A DNA stretch of 64,000 bases from Loigolactobacillus rennini DSM 20253 (GCF_001436505.1 NZ_AYYI01000103.1:1-64000), one strand, 5' to 3'; shown: positions 45,005-53,207, counted from the stretch's first letter. Notes: generated by a model not told the origin, from the letters alone. Made by a program: numbers and translations.

Positions 45005-45598
45005 ATGAAGACAGTTACGTCACGCCGTTTACTTAACTTAATCTCCTTAGCTGGACTAGGAGTTTCAATTTGGTTTATCGTCTATTGCTTCCATTTAGGC
45101 GTTTTTCACGATACAACTATTTTGCAAAGTTTAGTCCAACAAGCTGCCTTTTTTGGCCCATTATTATTTATCGCCTTACAAATTGTGCAAGTCGTCGTCC
45201 CAATTATTCCCGGTGGAATTAGCCTAGCTGCCGGTGTACTGATCTTTGGACCCATCACGGGTTTTATGTATAACTATATCGGGATTGTTTTAGGCTCAAT
45301 GTTAGCCTTCATTTTAGGCCGGCGCTTTGGTAAACCATTAATTCATCATTTGATTAGTCAAAAAACTTATGAACGTTATATTGGCTGGCTAGATAATCAA
45401 AACCGATTCACCAAATTATTTGCTTTAGCGATCTTTTTACCCGTTGCACCAGATGATGTCTTGTGTTTATTGGCCGGATTAACTAAAATGTCTTTTAAAA
45501 CTTTCACGCTAATCATTTTGTTAGCTAAACCGGCAACTATTTTTCTTTATAGTTATGCATTAGTCTACGGCGGTACCTTTTTAAGCCAGTTGTTATGA
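45005..45598 (+). CDS. TVP38/TMEM64 (DedA-like, VTT domain) membrane protein
   Basis: 197 residues with about six hydrophobic segments. The VTT signature VVPIIPGGISLAAGVLIFGPITGF and the IFLPVAPDDVLCLLAGLTKMS block are present. Family members are proposed lipid scramblases or transporters. ATG 45005 follows GGAGGGG; TTG 44999 is too close to it. The leader carries an extended -10 (TGGTATAAA) and an AT-rich dyad. Confidence 0.88.
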   Translation: MKTVTSRRLLNLISLAGLGVSIWFIVYCFHLGVFHDTTILQSLVQQAAFFGPLLFIALQIVQVVVPIIPGGISLAAGVLIFGPITGFMYNYIGIVLGSMLAFILGRRFGKPLIHHLISQKTYERYIGWLDNQNRFTKLFALAIFLPVAPDDVLCLLAGLTKMSFKTFTLIILLAKPATIFLYSYALVYGGTFLSQLL

Positions 45599-45620
45599 TA
45601 AACATTGACTTGATAGCATT

Positions 45621-45666
45621 AAAAAGAAGCAGTTGTGTCATAATTGATGATACAATTGCTTCTTTT
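45621..45666. terminator. Bidirectional terminator between convergent genes
   Basis: Long stem AAGAAGCA.TTGT.TCAT / ATGA.ACAA.TGCTTCTT with A/T tracts on both sides, between the TVP38 gene (plus) and the aminotransferase gene (minus). Confidence 0.85.
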
Positions 45667-45677
45667 AGTTAACTAAA

Positions 45678-46835
45678 CTATTTTTGAACATAGGCACGTA
45701 AGCGCTGAACGGCTTCCTGTAAAGTTGCCATACTTGCCGCATAGCTAATCCGCACATAGCCATCACCACCAGGACCAAATGAAGCCCCAGGAATCAACGC
45801 CAATTTTTGCTTTTTGGCTAAATCACGGACAAACGTCCAAGAATTCTGAGCGCAATTTATTGGAATTTTAGCAAACAAATAAAAAGCCCCATCTGGTCGT
45901 GCCACCTTAAATCCTAACGGGCGTAATGCTTTTAACAAATAATCACGTCGTTGAATATAGGCTTGCGCCATTTGTTGACTGTCTGCTTGCCCATTTTGCA
46001 GCGCTTCTAACGCCGCATCTTGCACCATAGTTGTCGGTGCCGTTACCATGTATTGGTGTGCTTTGATCATTTGTTGAGTTACTAGCTCAGGAGCCAGCAA
46101 AAAACCAATCCGCCAGCCTGTCATCGCATGTGATTTAGATAAACCATTAATCACAATGACTTGCTCCGGAATAAAGTTAGCTAATGATTCATGTGTCTGG
46201 CTGTAAGACAATTCAGCATAGATTTCATCACTGATTACCCATAGTTGGTGCTTTGCAATTACTTTAGCTAAGCCAGCGAGTTCAGCATGATTATAAGTCA
46301 CACCAGTTGGATTATTGGGATAATTCAGCACCACTGCTTTGACCGTTTTACCTTGCTGTGCGTTAATTGCTGCTTCAAGTCGTTGCGGTGTGAGCATAAA
46401 GTGATCAGCACTAGTATCCAATAAAACGACTTGCCCGTGATTTAACAATGTATCCGGAATATAAATTGGAAAAATCGGAGTGGGAATCAAGATCACATCA
46501 TCTGGATTAACTAACGTTTGTAAAGCTGCCGCAATTCCTCCCGTCGCACCAACTGTAGCAATCACGTTTTTTGCTTGATAATGCCAATTAAATTTTTGGT
46601 TATAATAGGCTGCCGCAGCTGCTCGTAATTCTGGTGTCCCGGCATTTGGCGTATAATGAGAACGATTTGCTTTAATCGCATTGATTCCAGCTTGTTTAAT
46701 GTGTTCTGGTGTATTAAAATCCGGTTCTCCTAAAGTTAATTTAATCATCCCTGAAATCTGGCTAACTTCCCCATCAAATTGGCGAATGTCCGATACTGCG
46801 ATCTTTTTGACTGTTTGGTTAAAATCTGTTCGCAT
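45678..46835 (-). CDS. PLP-dependent aminotransferase, class I/II
   Basis: 385 residues of the fold-type I AAT group. The substrate-binding TLGEPDFNTP, YPNNPTG, and the PLP-lysine motif INGLSKSHAMTGWRIGF are intact. Candidates are PatA-type (aromatic or N-acetyl-diaminopimelate) aminotransferases; substrate cannot be fixed. Likely promoter TTCACA-18-TACAAT just upstream. An AGGGGA site precedes the ATG. Confidence 0.92.
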   Translation of the reverse strand: MRTDFNQTVKKIAVSDIRQFDGEVSQISGMIKLTLGEPDFNTPEHIKQAGINAIKANRSHYTPNAGTPELRAAAAAYYNQKFNWHYQAKNVIATVGATGGIAAALQTLVNPDDVILIPTPIFPIYIPDTLLNHGQVVLLDTSADHFMLTPQRLEAAINAQQGKTVKAVVLNYPNNPTGVTYNHAELAGLAKVIAKHQLWVISDEIYAELSYSQTHESLANFIPEQVIVINGLSKSHAMTGWRIGFLLAPELVTQQMIKAHQYMVTAPTTMVQDAALEALQNGQADSQQMAQAYIQRRDYLLKALRPLGFKVARPDGAFYLFAKIPINCAQNSWTFVRDLAKKQKLALIPGASFGPGGDGYVRISYAASMATLQEAVQRLRAYVQK

Positions 46836-46914
46836 TGATTTCCCCTGCTTTCTGATGACCTAGCCACTTAATTACCCTTCATTGTACAATGATTACCTGC
46901 TGCTTGTGAATACT

Positions 46915-46950
46915 AAAAACGCTAGGTTAAGGGAATACTTAACCTAGCGT
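46915..46950 (-). terminator. Terminator of the ABC-F gene
   Basis: Perfect stem ACGCTAGGTTAAG/CTTAACCTAGCGT with a 6-base loop, then a short T-tract on the minus strand. It lies just after the ABC-F stop codon, overlapping the aminotransferase promoter region. Confidence 0.85.
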
Positions 46951-46961
46951 CTAATTTAAAG

Positions 46962-48452
46962 TTACCTTAGCGACACAATTTGCGCCGCTACCCGATTAAT
47001 AAAACTTTGGTCATGTTCGATTAACAATAAAGTGGGCCGTATCGAGTGTAATAATTGGACAAGTTGTTCTTGATTATAAATATCCAAATAATTTAACGGC
47101 TCATCCCAAACATATAAAGCTGCCGGTTGAGATAATGATTTAGCCAACTCCACTTTTTTCCGCTGCCCCATACTGAGATCTTCAATCCGTAGATTAAATG
47201 CTGCTCGCGGCAATCCTAATTTATGCAGATTATTTAAAAAAGCTTGTAAATCCAATTTTTGTGCTATTGCAAAGTCTGCTAGTTTACCCTTATTTTTTTC
47301 ATAATTTTGACTGACATAACTGATCGCCAGCTGGGCTGGCTGTTGAACATTACCTTGTACCTGACCAGTAAATTGACCCTTTAAATATTGAATTAATGAT
47401 GTTTTACCACTGCCATTTGGTCCAACTAATGCCACACGTTGTTTATTTTCCAAAGTGAAGGATGTTGGCTTAAAGAGCCATTTTTGTTGATAACCTAATC
47501 GAAGCTGTTGGACATTTAATAGTTGTTGGTGACGACTAGGCTGAAAATTCATCTGCAACGGCACCACTTGTTCAACGTTTTTTAATAACCGTTGTTTTTG
47601 CGCCACTTCAACGGACAAGCGTCGTTGTAACTGTTTTGCCCGCTTCATTGTCCGTGCTGCCCGTGCACCAATAAACCCAGTATCCATCACTGCCCCACTG
47701 CCTCTTTGCTGTGGGTGACCATACTTATCTTTCTCACGACTTTGTGACCACTGCACTTTTTTCGCTGCGGTTTGCCGCAGTCGCAAAATTTCTTTTTTAA
47801 GTTTATCATTTTGTGCTTGTTCAAATTGATCGCTTAATTGTTTCTCCTTTTGATAAACGGCAAAATTCCCCTGATAACAGCTAATTTTATTTTTTTCAAT
47901 TGCTAGTGTGTGGTCAGTCACTTGATTTAAAAATGATTGATCGTGACTAACAACAATAAAGCCTTGATATTTTTGTTGCAAGTAAGCAGCAACTTGCTGG
48001 CGACTGCGAAGATCCAAATGATTGGTAGGTTCATCCAGTAACGGAAAACGTCCAGGAACCACAAATAACGCCGCTAGTAACGCTTTAGTCTGCTCACCAC
48101 CCGATAAAGTAACAAATGGCTGCCACAATAAATCAGGTGTCAACTGCAACTGCCGGAATTCCCGTTCAATTTACCACTGTGGCACATGGGTTAACGCCAA
48201 TAAAATATCGTCGGTCAATTGGATTTTATCAGAAATAGCTTGAGGAAAATAATTAAACTGTTGCTGCTGATCAATACTGCCTTGATAAGGTAATTGTCCC
48301 AACAATAAACGTAATAATGTTGTTTTGCCCCGACCGTTACGACCAACTAAACCTAAATGCCACTGACTATCCAAATTAAAATCAGCTTGTTCAAATAACG
48401 GTTTTTGCCCGGGATAGGCAAATGTTAACCGTTTAATTTCTATTTTAGACAT
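46962..48452 (-). pseudogene. Lsa-type ABC-F ATPase interrupted by an in-frame ochre codon
   Basis: Both halves are in the same frame (496 codons plus stop, the usual Lsa length). The N-terminal 93 codons carry Walker A GRNGRGKTTL; then TGG-TAA-ATT (TAA at 48173-48171) interrupts a stretch where homologues read WxxERE. Downstream the first signature LSGGEQTK, DEPTNHLDL, the linker and the second ABC domain (GPNGSGKTS, DEPLNYLD) are complete. A single C-to-T change of CAA would explain it. ABC-F proteins of this type eject lincosamides, pleuromutilins or streptogramins from the ribosome. As written, only a 93-residue fragment would be made unless TAA is read through or re-initiated. Confidence 0.88.
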
Positions 48453-48491
48453 ACACTCACCTCACTGATGAACTGCTTTCAAAATCAGCTC

Positions 48492-48521
48492 AAAAAGTGC
48501 GGACGCAAAAAGCACCTGCAC
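48492..48521 (-). terminator. Attenuator terminator in the ABC-F leader
   Basis: Stem GTGC(A)GG / CCGCAC with a further inner GC pair and a T-rich loop, followed by five T residues on the minus strand. It lies about 40 bases before the ABC-F start, so it acts inside the leader. Confidence 0.6.
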
Positions 48522-48606
48522 ATTGAATCACTAAGCCAATCCTGAAAACAAGCGCACTCATCCCCTTTAACTAAGAGATGAATAACGACAAAATTAACAG
48601 CTTAGC

Positions 48607-48618
48607 TTAGTTTTTCAA
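48607..48618 (-). promoter_or_regulatory. Candidate three-codon leader ORF of the ABC-F gene
   Basis: TTG AAA AAC TAA follows a very strong AAGGGAGG site (48636-48629) with a 10-base spacer. A GTG CAT TGA in another frame is also possible. A tiny upstream frame before a leader terminator is the pattern of ribosome-mediated attenuation of ABC-F resistance genes. Confidence 0.45.
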
Positions 48619-48650
48619 TGCACAGATGCCTCCCTTAAGTGAATAACGTT

Positions 48651-48678
48651 ATTATAGCAGATCTAATTAACATTGCAA
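48651..48678 (-). promoter_or_regulatory. Promoter of the ABC-F gene
   Basis: TTGCAA (48678-48673), 16-base spacer, TATAAT (48656-48651) with extended TG. It gives a leader of about 190 bases. Confidence 0.7.
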
Positions 48679-48679
48679 C

Positions 48680-49513
48680 CTAACCTGCCATCTGCGCCAT
48701 AAAATGCGGCAGCGCCGTGATAATTTGAGTTGGCAGGGTTACATATTGTTGTTTTGCTAAATTGTCGCTAATTTTACTATGACTGTAAATTGCTGCTAAA
48801 ATGCTTTGCCCCCGATTTTGGGTAAATTGCGCTAAAAAGCCAGCTAAAATGCCAGTCAAACAATCACCCATCCCGCCGGTTGCCATTGCAGCTGAACCCA
48901 CTGGATTCTGCCAAACCGTACTTGAATTTGCCAAATAAATTTCAGTCCGGTGGGCTTTGACAATAACGTCGGCTCCCAATTGCTGCTGGACACGCTGATT
49001 TTGTGCTGGCGTCTGTTGAGGTAATTTGATCCCAGACAAACGCTGCCACTCCATTTGGTGCGGTGTAAAAATCAATTTTGCATGTGGTAAAGCTAGTTGA
49101 TGTGTTGCAATTAAGGTAATTGCAGAACCATCGATAATTAAATTTTGTTGGGGTTGCACCCGACTAAAAACAAATTTTAAAACCGCTAAGGCAGTAGCAT
49201 CCGTTCCCAGACCAGGACCAATCACAATGCAATCCATCTGTGGCATCAGCGCTGCAACCGCGGCATAGTCTTGATAATCCACTACCATGGCTTCAGGCAA
49301 CCGCGCATGTAAACTCACAAAATTCTGTGGTGCAGTGGCACAGGTCACTAACCCGGCACCACTATAAACTGCTGCACTGGTACTCATAATGATCGCCCCG
49401 CCAAAATGTGTATTGCCACCAATGGTCATCACACGGCCAAAGGTCCCTTTATGACTTTCCTGTTGCCGTGGCTGAATCACGTGGCGAACAATTTCTTCGG
49501 TAATTTGCTGCAT
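48680..49513 (-). CDS. nnrD: ADP-dependent (S)-NAD(P)H-hydrate dehydratase
   Basis: 277 residues from ATG 49513, 8 bases after GGAG. The protein is the C-terminal (ribokinase-like) domain of YjeF only, with KGTFGRVMTIGGNTHFGGAI and NPVGSAAMATGGMGDCLTGIL. It repairs damaged NAD(P)H hydrates. The epimerase partner NnrE is not in the window. It is divergent from tRNA-Leu. Confidence 0.94.
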   Translation of the reverse strand: MQQITEEIVRHVIQPRQQESHKGTFGRVMTIGGNTHFGGAIIMSTSAAVYSGAGLVTCATAPQNFVSLHARLPEAMVVDYQDYAAVAALMPQMDCIVIGPGLGTDATALAVLKFVFSRVQPQQNLIIDGSAITLIATHQLALPHAKLIFTPHQMEWQRLSGIKLPQQTPAQNQRVQQQLGADVIVKAHRTEIYLANSSTVWQNPVGSAAMATGGMGDCLTGILAGFLAQFTQNRGQSILAAIYSHSKISDNLAKQQYVTLPTQIITALPHFMAQMAG

Positions 49514-49566
49514 CTTCAACACTCCTTTATCACAATTAACACTAAGTTCAGTATAACAAAATATCC

Positions 49567-49596
49567 TTGACCAGACTGGTGCGACAATGCTACACT
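49567..49596 (+). promoter_or_regulatory. Promoter of tRNA-Leu
   Basis: TTGACC, 18-base spacer, TACACT with an extended TG, ending 22 bases before the tRNA 5' end. Confidence 0.65.
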
Positions 49597-49618
49597 ATTT
49601 AGGTGCTAATAGTGCATT

Positions 49619-49702
49619 GCCGCTGTGGCGGAACTGGCAGACGCGCAGCATTCAGGGTGCTGTTTCCTTCGGGAAGTACAGGTTCGATCCCTGCCAGCGG
49701 CA
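49619..49702 (+). tRNA. tRNA-Leu (anticodon CAG)
   Basis: 84 bases. Acceptor arms GCCGCTG/CAGCGGC with discriminator A, anticodon arm CAGCA-TTCAGGG-TGCTG giving anticodon CAG, a long variable arm typical of tRNA-Leu, and T-arm GGTTCGATCC. CCA is not encoded. It reads CUG. Confidence 0.96.
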
Positions 49703-49791
49703 TTTAGAATGAATTAAAAGAAAATTTTGTTTTTAAGAATCCTGTTAAACCAACGTTTAGTGGGATTCTATTTTTTTAGAATGAACTAAAA
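49703..49791 (+). repeat. 17-base near-perfect direct repeat flanking the tRNA-Leu terminator
   Basis: TTTAGAATGAATTAAAA (49703-49719) recurs as TTTAGAATGAACTAAAA (49775-49791), one mismatch. The first copy starts one base after the tRNA. It is not part of the tRNA itself. Confidence 0.7.
49736..49777 (+). terminator. Terminator of tRNA-Leu
   Basis: Arms AGAATCC/GGATTCT (49736-49742 and 49763-49769) with a 20-base loop, followed by ATTTTTTT. It is flanked by two copies of a 17-base repeat. Confidence 0.8.
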
Positions 49792-49811
49792 AGGACCAAA
49801 AAATAAATAAA

Positions 49812-49833
49812 TGGTGCACGGTTGGTGCACGGT
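49812..49833 (+). repeat. Tandem 11-bp repeat (TGGTGCACGGT x2)
   Basis: Two exact adjacent copies, each containing the palindrome GTGCAC, 110 bases downstream of tRNA-Leu in an otherwise AT-rich stretch. Possibly a recombinase or regulator site left by an integrated element; no integrase is present. Confidence 0.75.
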
Positions 49834-49976
49834 CGCTACTTTTTAAGTAACTTAAATTTAAAGTAATTACTATTTCTTTATAAGATTAATATTTAGTCAT
49901 GTGCTTTTAATACTGCTAAATTATAATAGTAAGTAATGGCATTTAAAAATTATCTAATTTAAAGGAGATCATTTTA

Positions 49977-50135
49977 ATGATACGCAACATTTTGGCAATT
50001 GTCGCACTTTTACTAGCAATTATCAGTTTAATCGGCTTTTTAATTAAAATTCCCATGATTGAAACTATTCGCGCGCTGGCCAATCTAGCTGTTATCTTAT
50101 TTTTCATCGTCTCCAGGCAGCAACACAAAGCATGA
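49977..50135 (+). CDS. Small hydrophobic membrane protein, 52 residues
   Basis: Starts at ATG 49977 after an AAAGGAGA site and encodes two hydrophobic segments (ILAIVALLLAIISLIGFLI and ALANLAVILFFIV) with a short basic C-terminus. Size, binding site and coherent membrane topology support a real gene. No family is recognised. It stands alone between tRNA-Leu and the serine hydrolase gene. Confidence 0.65.
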   Translation: MIRNILAIVALLLAIISLIGFLIKIPMIETIRALANLAVILFFIVSRQQHKA

Positions 50136-50246
50136 CATTAATTTACTGAAAAACGGCTGAAACGGTTTTTAAATATGTGCAAATTCATTTAAATCAGGTT
50201 GAACTTTTTCAAACTAGCTACCGCCAAACTAAATTTCAGGTATATA

Positions 50247-51188
50247 ATGAGTTTTATTATGAAGATTAATAAACGATTATTTCTCAAGAAAATCTGCATT
50301 ATTGTTTTAATAATACTTGAATTAGTCCTTTTATTAGCCCATTTTGCAGTTGGTAACGGACAACATCGCACTTCGCTTTTTAACGCAACACAACCACTGG
50401 CAAATAACGTCCAGGCCGTGAAAAAGCGCCAAGACATTCAACTACGTTTAAACCGTTATTTAAAAAGGGTTACCCGGGATAAAACTGTCAGCGTCAGTTT
50501 CTATAATTTAGGTCCGTTAAAAAACAGTCCTGCTGCGAAAAGTAAGTTGGCGGCAACCTATCAACCTGGGAAGCTACAAGCTGAATACCATGCACGTCAA
50601 CCTAAAACTGCAGCAAGCACCTATAAATTATTTATTGCCGCTTACCTTTTTAGACGCGCAGTCTACCAAGATTTTACTTGGACCCCAGAGCTTAAAGCCG
50701 GTTTTCGCGAAATGATTGTCTACAGTGCAAATGATTTCCCAGAAGCCATGTTAAAACATTATGGGTTGGATTCCATTAATCAATTCATTAAAGATCAGCA
50801 ATGGTACGCTCCTGTTTTTCAATCAGAAAAAATTTCTAAAACTACTACCTATAGTTTGCAATTGCTACTCATGGATTTAGTTAAAGGACGCGGTGCTTTT
50901 ATTAATACTGCTAATCGCAATACGTTATTGAAATTAATGCGTCAGCAAAAATACCGTGCTGGGATTCCCAAAGGTGCTGCTCAAGCAACAGCTGGTACAA
51001 CCGTCGCTGATAAAGTTGGCTTTTTAAAAGACACCAATAATGATGCTGGCATTGTCACGTTGCCCAATGGCCAGCACTACATCTTAGTTATTTTCACCCA
51101 TGGACACCACCAGCACGACTTCAGTGGCTTCAAAAAGATTGCTAATATCACAAAACATGTGCAAACTATTGTTTACAGCAAACAGTAA
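50247..51188 (+). CDS. Class A beta-lactamase-fold serine hydrolase, membrane-anchored
   Basis: About 313 residues. One N-terminal membrane segment anchors an extracellular domain with AASTYKLFIAAYLF (SxxK), VYSANDFPEAM (SxN-like) and VADKVGF (KTG-like, here KVG). These match the penicillin-recognising fold; the KTG change makes a true beta-lactamase less likely than a wall-related hydrolase. ATG 50247 or 50259 is the start; the TTG at 50199 lacks a binding site. It is followed by an unknown membrane protein 20 bases later, probably co-transcribed. Confidence 0.82.
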   Translation: MSFIMKINKRLFLKKICIIVLIILELVLLLAHFAVGNGQHRTSLFNATQPLANNVQAVKKRQDIQLRLNRYLKRVTRDKTVSVSFYNLGPLKNSPAAKSKLAATYQPGKLQAEYHARQPKTAASTYKLFIAAYLFRRAVYQDFTWTPELKAGFREMIVYSANDFPEAMLKHYGLDSINQFIKDQQWYAPVFQSEKISKTTTYSLQLLLMDLVKGRGAFINTANRNTLLKLMRQQKYRAGIPKGAAQATAGTTVADKVGFLKDTNNDAGIVTLPNGQHYILVIFTHGHHQHDFSGFKKIANITKHVQTIVYSKQ

Positions 51189-51208
51189 TACGAAAAGAAG
51201 GTGGTTAA

Positions 51209-51853
51209 ATGTACATTGCAATTAATCCAGAACGCAAGTTTAACCTAATCATCTTGTTGCTTGTAGAACTCATTTTAATCACACTTATGCAGTTTCAATC
51301 AGCGCTACTTCACTTAATTAACCAGATTGGCCAGCTAATTGCTACTTTTATCCTTTTACCTAGCTGGCTCAATCGATTAGGTTTATTTGCCAGCCACTGG
51401 TCTATGGGGTTGTTTTACGCCTTAATCTTATGGTTTTTTCTTTGGGGATTTAAACACAAACTCATTGCTGCTTGGGTTTTATTAACTTATCTGGGCGGCA
51501 CTGCAGTTGGTTTATTCCTCCAAAAAACAATGACAGTCTTGCCGCTTCAAATTACCACCACGATCATTAATCAGCGGGTACTCATTTTAACGATCATCAG
51601 TAGCTGCTTAATGACTGCCCTATCACCGCTAATTCGGCAAGTTAATAAACAGCGCGTATTAAAAGTTAGTTTGTGGATAGTTAATTTTTGGCTGATTGTC
51701 ACGTTGTTAAAAACTAAAACTGCTACAGTATCAACGCTACTCACTAGTACTATTTTTGCCCAAGCTTGGCTACAATTCTGTCAGGCACAATATTTGGTGC
51801 AATTTAAACAATTACAAAACTGGCCACTATTTAGACACTCAGATTATAATTGA
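51209..51853 (+). CDS. Unknown polytopic membrane protein (possible degenerate PAP2 relative)
   Basis: 214 residues with five or six hydrophobic segments. The order of segments and the TYLGGTAVGLFLQK stretch recall PAP2-type proteins, but the three PAP2 catalytic motifs are absent. An AAGAAGG-type site precedes the ATG. It lies immediately after the serine hydrolase gene and may function with it. No confident family assignment. Confidence 0.65.
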   Translation: MYIAINPERKFNLIILLLVELILITLMQFQSALLHLINQIGQLIATFILLPSWLNRLGLFASHWSMGLFYALILWFFLWGFKHKLIAAWVLLTYLGGTAVGLFLQKTMTVLPLQITTTIINQRVLILTIISSCLMTALSPLIRQVNKQRVLKVSLWIVNFWLIVTLLKTKTATVSTLLTSTIFAQAWLQFCQAQYLVQFKQLQNWPLFRHSDYN

Positions 51854-51959
51854 GTAATTCCAATTTATTGGTGACTTAAAGCATTAAAATTCCTTTTTAA
51901 ACTTAGCCTATGGTAAGCTAAAAATCAATTAAAATTAGTTTACTAAGGAGATGAGTCCT

Positions 51960-52442
51960 ATGTCAAAGTCACCTCACGCACCGCGCGCATTTAATTGGAA
52001 GCACCTTCTAGCCATTATTATTGTTGTCGAAGCATTAGGGATGTTATCCGCACTTTTAGCAGGTAATATTAGAGTAACTTATTTACACTTCGCACTACCG
52101 CAATTTTCCCCACCAGCTAGCCTATTCGGCATTGTTTGGCCGCTACTTTACCTTATGATCGCTATCGCTGGCTATCTCTATTTCAAAGCAAATGGTAAAA
52201 CGTGGGGCTACACGTTATTTGGAAGCCAGCTACTGCTAAACTTCATTTGGAGCATTATTTTCTTTCATTTCAACTGGTATTGGCTCGGCCTGATCATCAT
52301 TATTGTACTTGATTTAGCCGTGATTGCGTGTATACGTGAGTTTAGTAAAAATAGCCGCTGGTCAGCTTGGCTTTTAGTCCCTTATCTAATTTGGTTATTA
52401 TTCGCTACTTACCTCACTGTCGGTGTCGCACTTTTAAATTAA
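51960..52442 (+). CDS. tspO: TspO/MBR family membrane protein
   Basis: 160 residues with five membrane helices. Family blocks PQFSPPASLFGIVWPLLYLMIAIAGYLY and LNFIWSIIFFHFNWYWLGLIIII are typical of TspO, which binds porphyrins and other tetrapyrroles. ATG 51960 lies 9 bases after GGAG; ATG 51951 overlaps the site. Its role in lactobacilli, which lack heme synthesis, is unclear. Confidence 0.93.
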   Translation: MSKSPHAPRAFNWKHLLAIIIVVEALGMLSALLAGNIRVTYLHFALPQFSPPASLFGIVWPLLYLMIAIAGYLYFKANGKTWGYTLFGSQLLLNFIWSIIFFHFNWYWLGLIIIIVLDLAVIACIREFSKNSRWSAWLLVPYLIWLLFATYLTVGVALLN

Positions 52443-52466
52443 TTTTGGCAATAAACGACTACTAGT

Positions 52467-52500
52467 AAAGCCCCGACCAAAAATTGGTCGGGGCTTTTTT
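52467..52500. terminator. Bidirectional terminator between tspO and a usp gene
   Basis: Perfect 14-bp stem AAAGCCCCGACCAA/TTGGTCGGGGCTTT with a 3-base loop and T-tracts on both strands, between convergent genes. Confidence 0.93.
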
Positions 52501-52507
52501 ATGCAAC

Positions 52508-52954
52508 TCAATAGGAATTTTCGTGATTAACTACTAAAACTTTAGACTTTCCGTAACGAATAACATAATTTGAAGTCGAGCTAGATAATAATTTAGCTAA
52601 AACATCTCGCTGACTTTTACCAATAATTACCAGATCAATATTATATTGGTGCGGTAATTCATGCGCAATAATTTTTTTAGGAATACCTTTAGCTAAAATG
52701 GTTGTCGCCAGTACGCCATTAGTTTTAGCTTTAATCTGAGCTTGATTTAATAAATGTTGCGCATAAGAAGCAACGCCAGTATAAAAGTCAGCTGATAAAA
52801 CGCCGTGGCGATTATAAGTAAAAAAATTACGCTGGTCAATTACAGTGGCAATAAACAATTCCGCCTGAAATTGTTGTGCTAATTGAATGGCCTTTTCTAA
52901 AGCAACAGCAGATTGATGACTGCCGTCAACTGGCACTAGGATTCGTTGATACAT
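52508..52954 (-). CDS. Universal stress protein (UspA family)
   Basis: 148 residues: YQRILVPVDGSHQSAVALEKA at the N-terminus and VIIGKSQRDVLAKLLSSSTSNYVIRYGKSKVLVV at the C-terminus, the UspA ATP-binding pattern. A GAGGTGA site precedes the ATG. It is monocistronic, convergent with tspO. Second of three Usp genes in the window. Confidence 0.92.
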   Translation of the reverse strand: MYQRILVPVDGSHQSAVALEKAIQLAQQFQAELFIATVIDQRNFFTYNRHGVLSADFYTGVASYAQHLLNQAQIKAKTNGVLATTILAKGIPKKIIAHELPHQYNIDLVIIGKSQRDVLAKLLSSSTSNYVIRYGKSKVLVVNHENSY

Positions 52955-53076
52955 CGCATCACCTCATTTAATTTATGGTTAAGTATGCTGATTTAACAGT
53001 CATTCCACAAGAAATATGCAATTAATTGAATTTCACATTCTGCGCACTTACAAATGACATTCGTCTTAAATTAAGG

Positions 53077-53106
53077 CTGGCATGATAAAAATGGATATGC
53101 TATACT
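53077..53106 (+). promoter_or_regulatory. Promoter of tRNA-Gly
   Basis: CTGGCA, 18-base spacer, TATACT with extended TG, ending 17 bases before the tRNA. Confidence 0.6.
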
Positions 53107-53123
53107 GTAATAGTTGAAATTTT

Positions 53124-53194
53124 GCGGGTGTAGTTTAGTGGTAAAATTCGAGCTTCCCAAGCTCGCGTCGCGGGTCCGATTCCCGTCACCCGCT
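53124..53194 (+). tRNA. tRNA-Gly (anticodon CCC)
   Basis: 71 bases. Acceptor arms GCGGGTG/CACCCGC, discriminator T, anticodon arm CGAGC-TTCCCAA-GCTCG giving CCC, and a T-arm with GGTCCGATTCC. CCA is not encoded. It reads GGG. Confidence 0.95.
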
Positions 53195-53207
53195 TCATTA
53201 GATTAAG

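Noticed and set aside
46962-48149. Separate ABC transporter ATPase gene starting at a TTG
   Set aside because: It begins inside an ABC-F family protein, lacks its own binding site and is in frame with the 93-codon fragment upstream; it is the rest of a gene cut by a stop codon.
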